DNA of 64,000 bases from Mytilisepta virgata. Lineage: Eukaryota; Mollusca; Bivalvia; Mytilida; Mytilidae. Numbering within the stretch: the stretch's first letter is position 1; every line of letters starts with the position of its first letter. Below, one piece after another: positions 54,405 through 64,000 of the stretch. Below the pieces are notes generated by a model that did not search any database, was not told where the DNA came from, and saw nothing but the letters and a program-made list of their open reading frames with translations. Position numbers and translations under genes: made by a program. The DNA is taken from positions 67,874,314 to 67,938,313 of the forward strand of contig CM051521.1 of the NCBI GenBank assembly GCA_028015205.1, in the 5' to 3' direction.

Positions 54405-55037
54405 GGCTGATTCCCCGAACGTCAACTTTTCAAAGATCAAAGAACATTTTTTCACTTCATTAAACCTGATTAAGGGGTCCATTTAAGGGTTAAACAATTA
54501 CTTTTACATGTAAAAAAAAATCACCTGCATTTTGTTTTATCTGTGTTGCAATAATTTTCTCTTAATTATATATGTATCAAATTAATTAATATGTTCCTTG
54601 TTAGTGTAGCTTCCATTTAGATGTTGGATTAAAATGAAGATACACATATAAATTACTAATAGTTTATTTAATTTGAATAATTAATAACGCTTTCATATTA
54701 TAAACACATATTTTATGACAAATTATTAGTTGATGGAACAATAAATACAATAAAATTCACAGAAACAAACCACTGAAATGTCTATCAAAACATTTAAAAA
54801 AAGCACACAATAAAGCACTGAAATTCAACAAAAAAACTTATAAATTTACTTCAAATACTTATTCCTTTAATTTTGTTTTATTCCAAATCATATTTTTTTT
54901 TAATAATTTCTTCATATATTATATATGTATTTATATACACCCCTAATGTACCCCAATTGAACACACATTTTAAAATTGCTAAAACAACAACATGTATCAA
55001 TTATGATTTTTAAAAAGTTGACGTTCGGGGAACACAC
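54405..55037. mobile_element. 633-bp non-autonomous DNA element with TIRs and 9-bp target duplication
   Basis: The direct repeat CTGTCAAAG lies at 54,396-54,404 and 55,038-55,046. Inside it, TTCCCCGAACGTCAACTTTT (from 54,411) mirrors AAAGTTGACGTTCGGGGAA (to 55,032). The interior is AT-rich with no coding frame. A duplication of 8-9 bp fits a hAT- or MULE-mobilised MITE; the superfamily cannot be fixed by eye. Confidence 0.7.
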
Positions 55038-55046
55038 CTGTCAAAG

Positions 55047-55735
55047 CATATCAACAAATATCAACAGTTGAATTACATTGAAGTAACATTTTATAAGTAA
55101 AAATTCAATTATATTGTTAAAGTATTTGCTGTTTTAAATTTAAAATTATTTTCGGTTCTTGAAACGGAAATTTTTGTTTATCTGATTTGTCAAAATGACA
55201 AGTGTGCATAAATTTTATTGATACAAATCAACAAATCTAACCACCAAAACCCATTATAAATCAATATGTAGAAACCCCAACACCATTAATATCTAGACAC
55301 AGCTGTTCGATATCATAGGTCGTTAAATCTTGACCATTAAACCTTCACTTGTTATCAAACGGATACTTCTTAGAGCACGACAGATTAAAACTGCCAACTT
55401 TGCTCAAGTAAACACTTGGGATACACAAAATAGCTTTAAAATAAACATACATATTTGAAAGTGATCTATAGATAGTTTATTATCATAAAGCAGATAAATG
55501 AATTAGCGATCTGTAAAAAAGTTCTTCATGCTTTATTGCCACTTTTGAAATATTTTAAAAGCCCCGTATGGAGGTGCTCCTAATTGCAGGAAGCTAATAC
55601 AGTAAGAAGAATAAGTGTTCCGAATGAACAATAATTTAGCTTCCGAATATTCCTCCATAGACCATGTTTCTAACTAACATATATGCGTGAACCCTCAGGA
55701 GTTCACGCAAAAAGGTTCAGTTACGTTTTTGTAAC
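55047..55735. other. Unassigned AT-rich sequence
   Basis: No recognisable gene. TTCACGCATATATG-type and TTCACGC strings near 55,683-55,710 form a small inverted repeat. GCTTCCGAATATTCCTCCAT and its partial mirror ATGGAGGTGCTCC flank 55,570-55,650. Confidence 0.3.
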
Positions 55736-56640
55736 TTGTTACTGAAACTGAAATCTTCGACGCCAAATTATATGATTTACGGAGAACTCGGTGTTTATAT
55801 CCACTGGAAATAGATATTAAAGTTAGAATGATAGCCTATTGGTCTAGACTTTTGAGTGGAAAAGAAACAAAACTACCATATGTATGTTATAAATTACAAC
55901 ATAAACTATTTGTTGACGAACATTTTGATTTCTCGTGGTTAAAATTTGTCAAGAAGATTTTTGACGATACTGGCTATTCCAATATTTGGACAAACCAATT
56001 TTTTCCAAATTATGATTGGCTTGTTTCAGTATTAAAACTGAGATTAACAGACCAATTTCAACAAGAGTGGCTATCCCAAATAGAAAATTCTCCGAAAGCT
56101 CTGAACTACAAATTATTTAAAAGCAGTCCAGAATTTGAGAATTTTCTAAATATACTGGAAGATAAAGATATTTACACTTTTTGTAAATTTAGAACTACAA
56201 ATCACAAATTGCCTATTGAGACAGGCCGCTGGAATGGAACTGACCGTGAAAATAGACTCTGTACAAAATGTAATAATGGTATCGGTGATGAATATCATTT
56301 CATTATGGAATGTCAGGTATTTTTAAATGATAGGAAAAAATTTATTGATAGTAACTTGTATCAAAGACCGAATGTCGTAAAATTCAGTCAAGTTATGAAC
56401 TGTAAAGACAAAGTTAAACTAGAAAAACTGTGTAGATTTATAAGAATTATTAACAAATCATTTGTTCTCTAGGCTCCATTATATGCGCATTATCCGTTGG
56501 TGTATAGTTCAGAGTATGCGTGTGTGCATGTGTATGCGTGTACGTATGAATGTGCATTTATTTCTATTTTATTATGTATATGTAACTATTTCTCTGTACC
56601 ATTGGTTATGTATGGTTTATGAGAATAAAGTTCTGTTAAA
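55736..56640 (+). pseudogene. LINE ORF2 C-terminal domain and 3' UTR
   Basis: Begins in one frame with NYMIYGELGVY (~55,767) and shifts to LEIDIKVRMIAYWSRLLSGK, giving an uninterrupted stretch to the stop at 56,470. It contains DIYTFCKFRTTNHKLPIETG, ENRLCTKCNNGIGDEYHFIM and ECQVFLNDRKKF, a CxxC..HFxxxC cluster as in other LINE C-termini. The 3' UTR has a GTGTGCATGTGTATGCGTGT stretch (56,521) and ends with AATAAAGTTCTGTTAAAGTT (~56,624), whose TTCTGTT(AAAG) doubling looks like a short tandem tail. It probably belongs to the same LINE as the RT upstream. Confidence 0.75.
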
Positions 56641-57205
56641 GTTCTGTTCCTAATAATAGAAGAAATTTAGGACCTCTTTGAAATGGATTTTTTTTCGTAA
56701 ATAAATGTACAATTATCCAAAATTAACTTTATATTTATAATTGAAGAATGATATTTTGTTGGTGTATGATATTTAAAGGTCATATAAACCTTGACCTACG
56801 TATTACATATCTGGGAAAGTTCTATGTTAAGGTCTATAGATGCAATTTGACGAATCCTGTATAATCCTTTGATGCTATATTTTGATAAAGCAATCAAATA
56901 ATTCTTTACTAATAAATGCGAAGCCTAAAAATAGTGACTTTTGGTGAATATCGACAGAGGTTTTACATGGAAATGTCAACTGAAACATGTGATTACATAC
57001 ACAAATTTGTTTAAATAATTGTGTGACAGATTTCAAATTTGCCTTGCTTAGAATTGATATATATTGCAGAAATCAAGTTAAGTTTTCGGACAATATAATC
57101 CTTACAGACCCCAAAGTTCAATCCTGGCAAACGGATCAATCAAAATTAGGATTATTGAAGTTACCGTTAAAAGCTAAGAAATAATTGGAAAAATAATCTA
57201 AAACC
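56641..57205. other. AT-rich stretch, no gene seen
   Basis: No recognisable feature before the RT remnant that begins near 57,209. Confidence 0.35.
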
Positions 57206-57208
57206 GTT

Positions 57209-57722
57209 ACTGCCATGTGAGGCAGACTTCCTTGACGGGCTTCTTAAGGAAAAACAGAAGAAGTTAGTCGGTACCTTTAATTTCAGCTTCCGCTACATAT
57301 ATGATGTTTTATCACTCAACAATTCACAATTTTGGAATTTCTTACATCTCATCTATCCCAATGAGTTCGAAATTAAGGATACCACAGACACTGCTAAGTC
57401 GGCATCTTATCTTGACCTTCACCTCGACACAAGAGGAAGGTTGAATACAAAACTTTACGACAAACGGGATGACTTTGACTTTCCAATCGTCAACTTCCCA
57501 TTTTTGAGCGGCAATATTCCAGAAGCGCCGGTGTATTGAGTATACATTTCACAACTCATACGTTATTCCAAAGCTTGTGACATATACATTGACTTCCTGG
57601 ACAGAGCTCGGCTACTGACAGAAAAGTTGCTTAGACAAGGGTATGTTGCTCCTAAGTTGGGGTCATCCTTATTAAAGTTGTATGGACGTCATCATGACTT
57701 GGTTGACAGGTATGAAAAACCT
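57209..57722 (+). pseudogene. Penelope-like (YIDD-type) reverse transcriptase C-terminal remnant
   Basis: Reads FLDGLLKEKQKKLVGTFNFS, FRYIYDVLSLNN, PNEFEIKDTTDTAKSASYLD, TKLYDKRDDFDFPIVNFPFL, a stop at 57,538, then VYISQLIRYSKACDIYIDFL and KLLRQGYVAPKL to GRHHDLVDRYEK. In RTs the central motif is YxDD; here the first Asp codon is TAT (57,300-57,302), giving Tyr-Ile-Tyr-Asp, so the active site is lost. This RT type is abundant in marine invertebrates. I assign it to Penelope-like elements with moderate confidence; another retroelement class with a YIDD motif is possible. Confidence 0.6.
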
Positions 57723-58020
57723 TTTCCCAAATAAAAATGGACTTGGTCCATTGATGTTATCCCTTCCTCTTACCGGATTTGACATGGGCAGCATGGCGGG
57801 TGTCCTGCGCGAAGCAGAGACTGCTTACTTTTCCGGAGCACCTGAGTCTACCTGGGGTCTATGTTGTTCATATGTTTTTAGTTTTTAATTGTAATGCATC
57901 TATTGTTTTGTTCTTGTCTTCGTTGTTCTCCGAGTTTGTGAGTTGTTTCGATTTTTCCCTCCTTCGAATACCCCTTTGGTATTTCTTGACTTTACTTGTT
58001 ACGTAAGACTTAAGAATTAT
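57723..58020 (+). repeat. 3' tail of the Penelope-like element
   Basis: Non-coding sequence immediately after the RT remnant, repeated in reverse at 840-1,140. Shared strings include GGATTTGACATGGGCAGCAT and CCCCTTTGGTATTTC. Frames across it are not real proteins. Confidence 0.6.
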
Positions 58021-58139
58021 TTATGAAACTTCGTCTTAATGGAGTGAGCAATTAATTTTATAATATTATTAAAGACATGTACATTGTATACCTTAAAACA
58101 GAGCTTTGTGTAAAGATAAATTCAAATTATACTACTAAT

Positions 58140-59225
58140 TTATTTTCATCTGATATTGGAATTGGAGTTCGTCAAGGGGATAACTGATTCTCCAACCTTT
58201 TCAAGTTATTTATTAATGATCTATCCGAGATATCTGATTCTAGCTGTAGTCCAGTTTTATTGCAAAAATCTTAAACTCAACTGTCTAATGTATGCAGATG
58301 ATGTCATTCTGTTATCAGAGAATGCACAAAGGCTACATAATTGTTTAAATAAATTAAATGCTTATTGAAGTCGTTGGGGTTTTAAAGGCCCTAGTGTTCA
58401 ATAATACCGGGACACTCAATACTTCCAAATATACCCTAACTGAGACCCCATTGAAGCGGTTAGAAATTATTCCTATCTTGAAGTAACATTTGCAATATCA
58501 GGGAATTTTACAGAGGCAAAATCTGATTTATACAACATGGGTTTGAAGGCATATTTAAATTATATATAAATGTTCCGAAGGCAATAAGCCAAACATCAAA
58601 ACTTTATTACATGAGTTTGACCATACGGTGACCAGTTTTGCTGTATGGAAGTGAAGTTTGGGTTATTTCCAGTGGGAAGAAATAGATATCTGATCCCGAA
58701 GTATTTTTTGCAAAGCTTTTCAAAAATATTAAAATTGAATATGTGCACAAACAATTTGTAAATATGTACTTGAAGTAGGAAAACGCTCATCCAATACAGC
58801 AGTTATGGGTGAACTTGGTAGATACCCTTTATATATAGTCATATGTATAAATATGATTAATTATTATATAAGACTATTTGAAAGTGGTGGTTTATTGTAT
58901 GATGCATTTTGTGTATCAAAATTTATTTCCGATAATAATAAAAAAATTCATGGATAGAATGTATTAAAGCACTATTGAAATATATTAATGTAGATATAAA
59001 ATATGTTTTAAATCGCAAGATTAACATTAAGAAATTTATGCTGAATAGATTAAAAATTAAATATAATAATGTATTGCACCAAGAACTTTTTGAGGATAAA
59101 TCTGTTGATGCTCAACGAAATAAACTGTGCACATATAGAAAATTTAACTTTGAAGAATATTTGTTATGGGGAAATTATAATCAAATTTTTCAAAAACTTG
59201 ATGTTAATAACAATTTGTATGATTA
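58140..59225 (+). pseudogene. Degenerate LINE RT and C-terminal remnant
   Basis: Fragments: GIGVRQGDN (58,161), LKLNCLMYADDVILLSENAQ (YADD 58,291-58,302), LNKLNAY, then, after a broken thumb region, VMGELGRYPLYI (58,803) and a readable C-part to 59,225 (HQELFEDKSVDAQRNKLCTY, FEEYLLWGNYNQIF). Stops and frameshifts are numerous and the RT N-half and endonuclease are missing. Its C-part resembles a different LINE subfamily from that at 55.7 kb. Confidence 0.65.
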
Positions 59226-60140
59226 ATGTCTTCTGAAGACAACTTTATATTTGATCAATTATACAAGCAGCTCGTAAATTTAACATCCTCCCAAGGTAGG
59301 GTTCTGTATCCACGTTTTTCCCTACAAACCGCTGACATCACACATTCATATTTTATGGGTCGAACATATCGCCGCCTAGAAAATTCTACCTACGATGCGA
59401 ATGGATTCTCTTTTGGCCTTGAGAAGAATCAATGAAAATCGTTCACTTCCGACCCGCAAATATGAATGTGTTATGTCAGAGGTCTGTAGGAACGAACGTG
59501 GATGCAAAACCCTGACTGGGGAGGATGAGATTTAAATGATGTAAAACAACATGCACTTATTATCCAATAGTGCTTAAACAAATAAAACTTTATAAAGGAT
59601 CTCCCATATGTAATTCCTGTCAAATTTTGTTCCATTTGGCCAAGCAGTATCGGAGGAGAAGATTTTTGAAAACTCAACAAATCAGGAACAACAATTGCTC
59701 ATGGTGACTATGTTTTTTGCCCGATCAAGATGAAATGAGGAGTATTCGCAGAGGACCTCACAAACATCATTCGTGCAAATCAAATAAAATCAAAAGAAAA
59801 TAATCCACGTCTAATTTTTAAGAATAGGAAATTATTGCGCAGCACGGGGTAAACACATTGAGGTGAAAGCAATACATAATCCTCAGATTTTAACATTGAC
59901 ACCCAGGACTGATGAAATGTAAGTTTTAATGCCGATTTAATCGAAACCTTAATTATGTTTAATAAATAATACTCAAAAGTTACATTCCTTCAGTATCTAA
60001 ATCATTGGAAGAAATTTGATCACTTTATTGAATGATTTTTGTAATTTGAGGAGGGTATAATTGATTTTTACCTCAGCGTTAAAGATCTTCAAGACGCTTT
60101 ACTTGCCATCACTATCTTTCCAGCGTAAACTTTCCTTTAA
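59226..60140. other. No gene recognised
   Basis: AT-rich. 59,635-59,690 (TTGGCCAAGCAGTATCGGAG, GGAGAAGATTTTTGAAAA) resembles the phrase of the repeats at 60.2-61.4 kb. The 69-codon frame at 59,226-59,435 has no recognisable domain. Confidence 0.35.
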
Positions 60141-60149
60141 AGGTTTTCT

Positions 60150-61420
60150 CCTCTGAAACCACTAGTCCAATTGTGACCAAACTTTTGCACAACGGTGCTT
60201 AGGTGACTCTTTCAACTGTGTCCGCCATCAAACTACATAGATTGTACCAGATTGGCAGTAATGGTCCTTAGTTGGCCCTCTTTCAGAATTGTATCCGACT
60301 GTCAACCAAGATTGCCGACACAGCCAAACTTAGTGTAATATAGGACCATATGGGAACATTCATTTAAAAATTTCTTGTCTGAAAACACTTGGCCAATTCC
60401 CATAACAATAAATTCTACCAAATATGGAAGCAATCCACCAAGTGGTTTAAGAGGAGATGCGTCCACAAGGTTTGCGGACGGACATACGGATACCACTACC
60501 GTGTCCCTCCGTCGCAACGCGGTTGGGACAATTAACTATATGACCTAATAATACAACAGGTGACTGTGCCATTAGTAGAAAATGTAACGAGCCATATAAA
60601 GGTACCTTTTAATTGAAGATGTGAAATGTAAATTGAAGAGAAAAGGAGATAAGTATTGTATATCGCATTTAATCACGGTGAAAATGGATGAAATATTTTA
60701 ATGCGAACAGTCCCCATTCCCGTCGGACTGTACATGATTAAATGTGGGTTTATACAACATTTCATCAACCTATAATTAACGACTCCGTGCCTTTTTCAAT
60801 TAAGAAAAATTATCGTTTAGGGTAAACCACACAGAGTCCACAAAGTAAATCTAGTTATCTTCTGAAATGTGTAATTATCCTTTATGTCTCCCTTGGGTGT
60901 TGCCTACTTTATTTATTCCGGTCATATGACACTCCTAAAATTTAAACAAGCTGTATCAATAGTTCTAAGCTTTTTACTTATCATTTATGATGCTTTGCTC
61001 ACAACAAGATTGGCAGCAATGGTCCTTAGATGGGGACCTTTCAGAATTCTGTCCGATGACCCGGACTGTCAACCAAATGGCGGTCATAGTTAAACATTGT
61101 ACCTTATGTGAAAATTCATTAAAATATCTTCTTGTCTGAAACCACTAAGCCAATTGGAATCAAACTTTATGGAAATGGTCTTTAGGTTGTCCCCTTTCAA
61201 AATTATACCCGATGACCAGAATGCCATCAAAGATAGCCGCCACAGCAGAACTTAGTTTAACATAGGACACTATTGGAAAATTCATCAAATAATCTTCTTG
61301 TATGAAACAACTAAGCCAATTGGGACCAGTAGTCCTTAGATGGTCCTTTTTAAGAATTGTGGCCGATGACCAAGACTTTCACCCAAAACGGCTGCCACAG
61401 CCGAACGTTTGTCAGGGAAT
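60150..61420. repeat. Diverged ~155-170-bp repeat family (TTGTCTGAAACCACTAAGCCAATT)
   Basis: The phrases AATGGTCCTTAGATGG, CAGAATT..GTCCGATGACC, CCGCCACAGC, and CTTGTCTGAAACCACTAAGC followed by CAATTGG recur at about 60,260, 61,017, 61,175 and 61,328, with a related copy at 60,150. A block of ~450 bases (60,545-60,980) without the motif separates them. A short piece of the same family interrupts the minisatellite at ~37,850. It may be the subrepeat of a foldback or non-autonomous element. No coding function. Confidence 0.65.
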
Positions 61421-61499
61421 TATTCGGAACAGGGACGTGATTTGGCTGATCTATGAGAAAATGAAATTCTAGAGGAACTAAAATCACAGCATATTTCTA

Positions 61500-62310
61500 A
61501 AATCAAAAGGTTTACCAAAACATTGGGCAACAAAACAATTAAATTAAACACCTATTTACTCACTTTTGAACTCTCTTCAATACCTGAACACATCTACCTT
61601 GTACCCTACAGAATACGAGTTGACATCTACACTCCGAACCCTACCCGCTGTTTCAAATGCCAGAAGTTTGGACACGGGAGGAGTTCATGTCGGGGAACCG
61701 AAAAGTGTGTCAAGTGTTCTGTAGAAGGTCATTAAAGTGTTTAGTGTGACGGTGCAGTTAAATGTGCAAACTGTGGTTTGGCGAATTCCCGAAATTGTGA
61801 ATTTTATAAAAAAAAATAGGAAATTCAGAAAACAAAAGCCGAAAAAAATGTAAGTTATCTAGAAGCTAAACGAATGGTCTCTGCCTCGAAAAATTCGACT
61901 TCAACTACTTCTTACGCGGACAATGTAAAAGAATCCATAACCACTAGATATTTTGCTTCTCAAACTGAAATTACATGGCCTGATGGGACAGAAATGCGCA
62001 CACCTTTACCTTCATCAAATCAATCAAAACCTCAAAGCTCCCAAGATAAACCATCAAATTCTGTTCAAACGTCTGAATCTCTACCTTCTCAAAGATCAAG
62101 CAAAACTCGGCAGGCATCATCATCCACAAAAAAAAACATCTCAGAATCAAAAACCACATCAGAATCGAAAAGCACATGAGAAACCCTCATCATCCAACAA
62201 AGATACAAGATCTTCGTCAACTGACAAAACAAAAAACAGACAGGCTAATCGTCTCTCAAAAGCCGAAAAAAATCTAATACTCACCAAATTCAAAGACTTC
62301 TGCTCATAGT
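61500..62310 (+). pseudogene. Jockey-like LINE ORF1 with zinc knuckles
   Basis: The frame includes KRFTKTLGNKTIKLNTYLLT, YRIRVDIYTPNPTRCFKCQK and three gag-like zinc knuckles: CFKCQKFGHGRSSC intact, CVKCSVEGH with two stops, and CANCGLANSRNC. This is followed by a Ser/Thr/Lys-rich tail (61,874-62,310) with a frameshift near 62,160. Nucleic-acid-binding ORF1 with CCHC knuckles upstream of endonuclease/RT is the Jockey/I-type plan. It would package element RNA. Stops make it inactive. Confidence 0.75.
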
Positions 62311-62510
62311 TCGACAACGATGTTGACGAAGACACTGAGCAGATGGATACCACTTCAAATGAAAATAAAGAATCTATCTGGAGAGATCCTTTAGTATCTA
62401 CTATTGACTCCTCTCCCCATGTTTCAGAATCCTGCGCTGCGGGTGGTCGACACAGAAATAGTTCACATGAACAACCAAGAAAGAATTTTTCTCCAATCCG
62501 TCCACCTAAA

Positions 62511-63165
62511 CAATGAATTCTATTATAGAATGGAATTGTCGGGGCTTAAAAATAAATTTATTGGAGCTATCGTTACTTCTACATGCTTTCATTCCTGTTG
62601 CCTTTTGCCTTCAGGAAACACATCTAAAAGAAAACTATAATGTGAACATTAAACAATATTCTCTCTACATCACTCATGTTAAAAAAGACGAAAGAGCTGC
62701 AGGCGGCTCATCAATTGTTGTTAAAAAAGTATAATTCATAGTCAGATTAAACTGAATACTCAATTACAGGCAATTGCTGTCAGACTCTCTCTTCAGAAAA
62801 CTCTAACATTATGCTCTATCTATCTACCTTCTAATATGCCCTTGGAAATCAATCAACTTAAATCTTAAATAGATCAAGCCCAGCCCCTTTCCTCCTCATG
62901 GGCGATTTTAACGCTCACAATCCGATATGGGGCAGTAATTCACAAAATGACAAGGGGAAAAAATTTGAAGATTTGTTAAACCAGGAAAGGTTGTGCATTT
63001 TTAACGATGGATCCGATACCTTTCTCCATCCCGGGACCCTTCGTTATTACTGGACTACTCATGGTGGGTCCATGATGATTTATATGGAAGTGACAATTTT
63101 CCAATTACAACTAATATTTTCCATAATGTTGAAGATCCAATCCTTACGTTAGTATCGATAGCTGA
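62511..63165 (+). pseudogene. Jockey-like LINE endonuclease domain
   Basis: The ATG at 62,511 opens MNSIIEWNCRGLKINLLELS with AFCLQETHLKENYNVN and AAGGSSIVVKKV, a normal endonuclease start. A stop near 62,732 and frameshifts follow, with LTLCSIYLPSNMP, then LLMGDFNAHNPIWGSN (62,893) and KFEDLLNQERLCIFNDGSDT. EWNCRGL, QETHL and GDFNAHNPxWG are characteristic of Jockey-clade endonucleases. The expected SDH motif is not found before the frame decays near 63,100. The domain would nick target DNA. Confidence 0.8.
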
Positions 63166-64000
63166 GAGAGCCATTCCCAAATCCTCGACAAATCCGAAAA
63201 ATCCTAGCAAACCATGGTTTGATGATGACTGTGAGGTAGCGAGGAATAATCGATGAAAGGCCGAACGACTGTTCAATATGCATCCAACTCCTGACAACTT
63301 AAGTAAGTTTCGTATATTCCGTGCGAAAGCACGTAGAACATTTAAACAAAAGAGACGAACTTCCTGGCAAAACTTTGTTTCTAAAATAAACTCTCGTACA
63401 CCTATGAATAAATTCTGGAATTTTATACAAACAATTAACGGAAAAAACAGTAAGGCTCTTAAAGATGGCCAAAATCTTTTGACATCTGACAAGGGCATCT
63501 CTCATAAACTAGGAGAGACTGTTTCAAAGCATTCTTCTTCTCAAAATTACACTCAGGAATTTCAACGCATCAAAAACCGTATGGAAAAAACTAAAATTAA
63601 CTTTCGATCAAACAACTGTGAAGACTACAACTGTGTTTTTTCTTTTTTTTTTCTCAAACATTTTCTGGCAAAGGCCCATGATACAGCATGTGGTCCTGAT
63701 GATATTCATTATAAACTTCTGAAACACCTCCCTGATACATCATTGCGAACACTTTTGGATACACTTAATAACATTTCGGAAACTGGTGACTTGTCTTCTA
63801 TTCGGAAGCTGGCCACAGTTGTCCCTATTCCAAAACCTGAGAAGGATCATTTTGAACAGTCGAATTATCGGCCAATTGCCCTCACAAGTTGCGTATGCAA
63901 GACGATGGAACGGATAATCAACGACCGCCTTGTCTGGTTCCTTGAGACCAATGGTCTCTTATCCAACATACAGTGTGGGTTCCGGCAGGGCAGAAGCACT
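63166..64000 (+). pseudogene. Jockey-like LINE linker and reverse transcriptase, running off the window
   Basis: After the endonuclease: SKPWFDDDCEVARNN, then KARRTFKQKRRTSWQNFVSK, MNKFWNFIQTINGKNSKAL, and RT motifs AHDTACGPDDIHYKLLKHLP, LATVVPIPKPEKDHFEQSNY, RPIALTSCVCKTMERIINDR and IQCGFRQGRST at the very end. The RT fingers are open from about 63,255 to 64,000, with one stop at 63,254 and a T-run at 63,637 that may hide an indel. The palm with its catalytic Asp residues lies beyond the window. Confidence 0.8.

Overview
The window is eukaryotic, AT-rich, and almost entirely made of transposable elements and tandem repeats; no intact host gene is recognisable. The mixture (several degenerate LINE families, a BEL/Pao retrotransposon, a tRNA-headed SINE with perfect target-site duplications, a MULE remnant, foldback elements, a Penelope-like RT remnant, TTAGGG-type repeats) fits a marine invertebrate, most likely a bivalve mollusc; a mussel-like genome is plausible, but that is inference from repeat content.

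The centrepiece is a roughly 16 kb structure at about 8,948-24,907. It is bounded by GC-rich terminal inverted repeats and holds two head-to-head, broken copies of a gene for a family-B DNA polymerase with N-terminal C2H2 zinc fingers: the left copy (+) at 10,386-14,429 and the right copy (-) at 22,720-17,007. Between them lie a palindromic spacer with a 31-bp minisatellite, a perfect hairpin and a degenerate TTAGGG array. A 5'-truncated LINE with a 13-bp target duplication sits in the left copy, and a BEL/Pao element lacking protease and RT sits in the right copy. The terminal repeats carry clusters of NRF1-, ETS-, CREB- and E-box-like sites, like a CpG-island promoter. The right end of a second copy enters the window at 1-694, and a deleted miniature relative lies at 36,976-38,430. 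PolB content, size, long TIRs and AG...CT ends recall Polintons/adintovirus-like elements, but no capsid, packaging ATPase, protease or Polinton integrase was found, so it may be a separate PolB-element lineage.

Other regions. 0.7-2.45 kb: foldback array with ~165-bp subrepeats, cut by a Penelope-like tail. 4.8-6.0 kb: 377-bp tandem repeat. 6.7-7.3 and 25.0-25.7 kb: LINE C-terminal remnants. 27.6-28.9 kb: 185-bp satellite. 29.0-34.3 kb: degenerate CR1-like LINE (-) with ORF1, a 2A-like motif, endonuclease and RT. 34.3-35.4 kb: minisatellite. 39.8-40.2 kb: SINE. 40.5-41.1 kb: MULE and LINE fragments. 42.4-46.9 kb: complete foldback element with 6-bp duplications, containing nested palindromes and a second element with 289-bp tandem repeats. 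47-56.6 kb: pieces of one LINE-type coding sequence (endonuclease, RT, C-terminus) separated by insertions. 57.2-58.0 kb: Penelope-like RT remnant. 58.1-59.2 kb: LINE remnant. 60.1-61.4 kb: ~160-bp repeats. 61.5-64.0 kb: Jockey-like LINE (+) running off the window.

Nearly all coding remnants have frameshifts or stops, so none is expected to work as it stands. Coordinates of degraded elements are approximate unless a target duplication or a perfect repeat fixes them.
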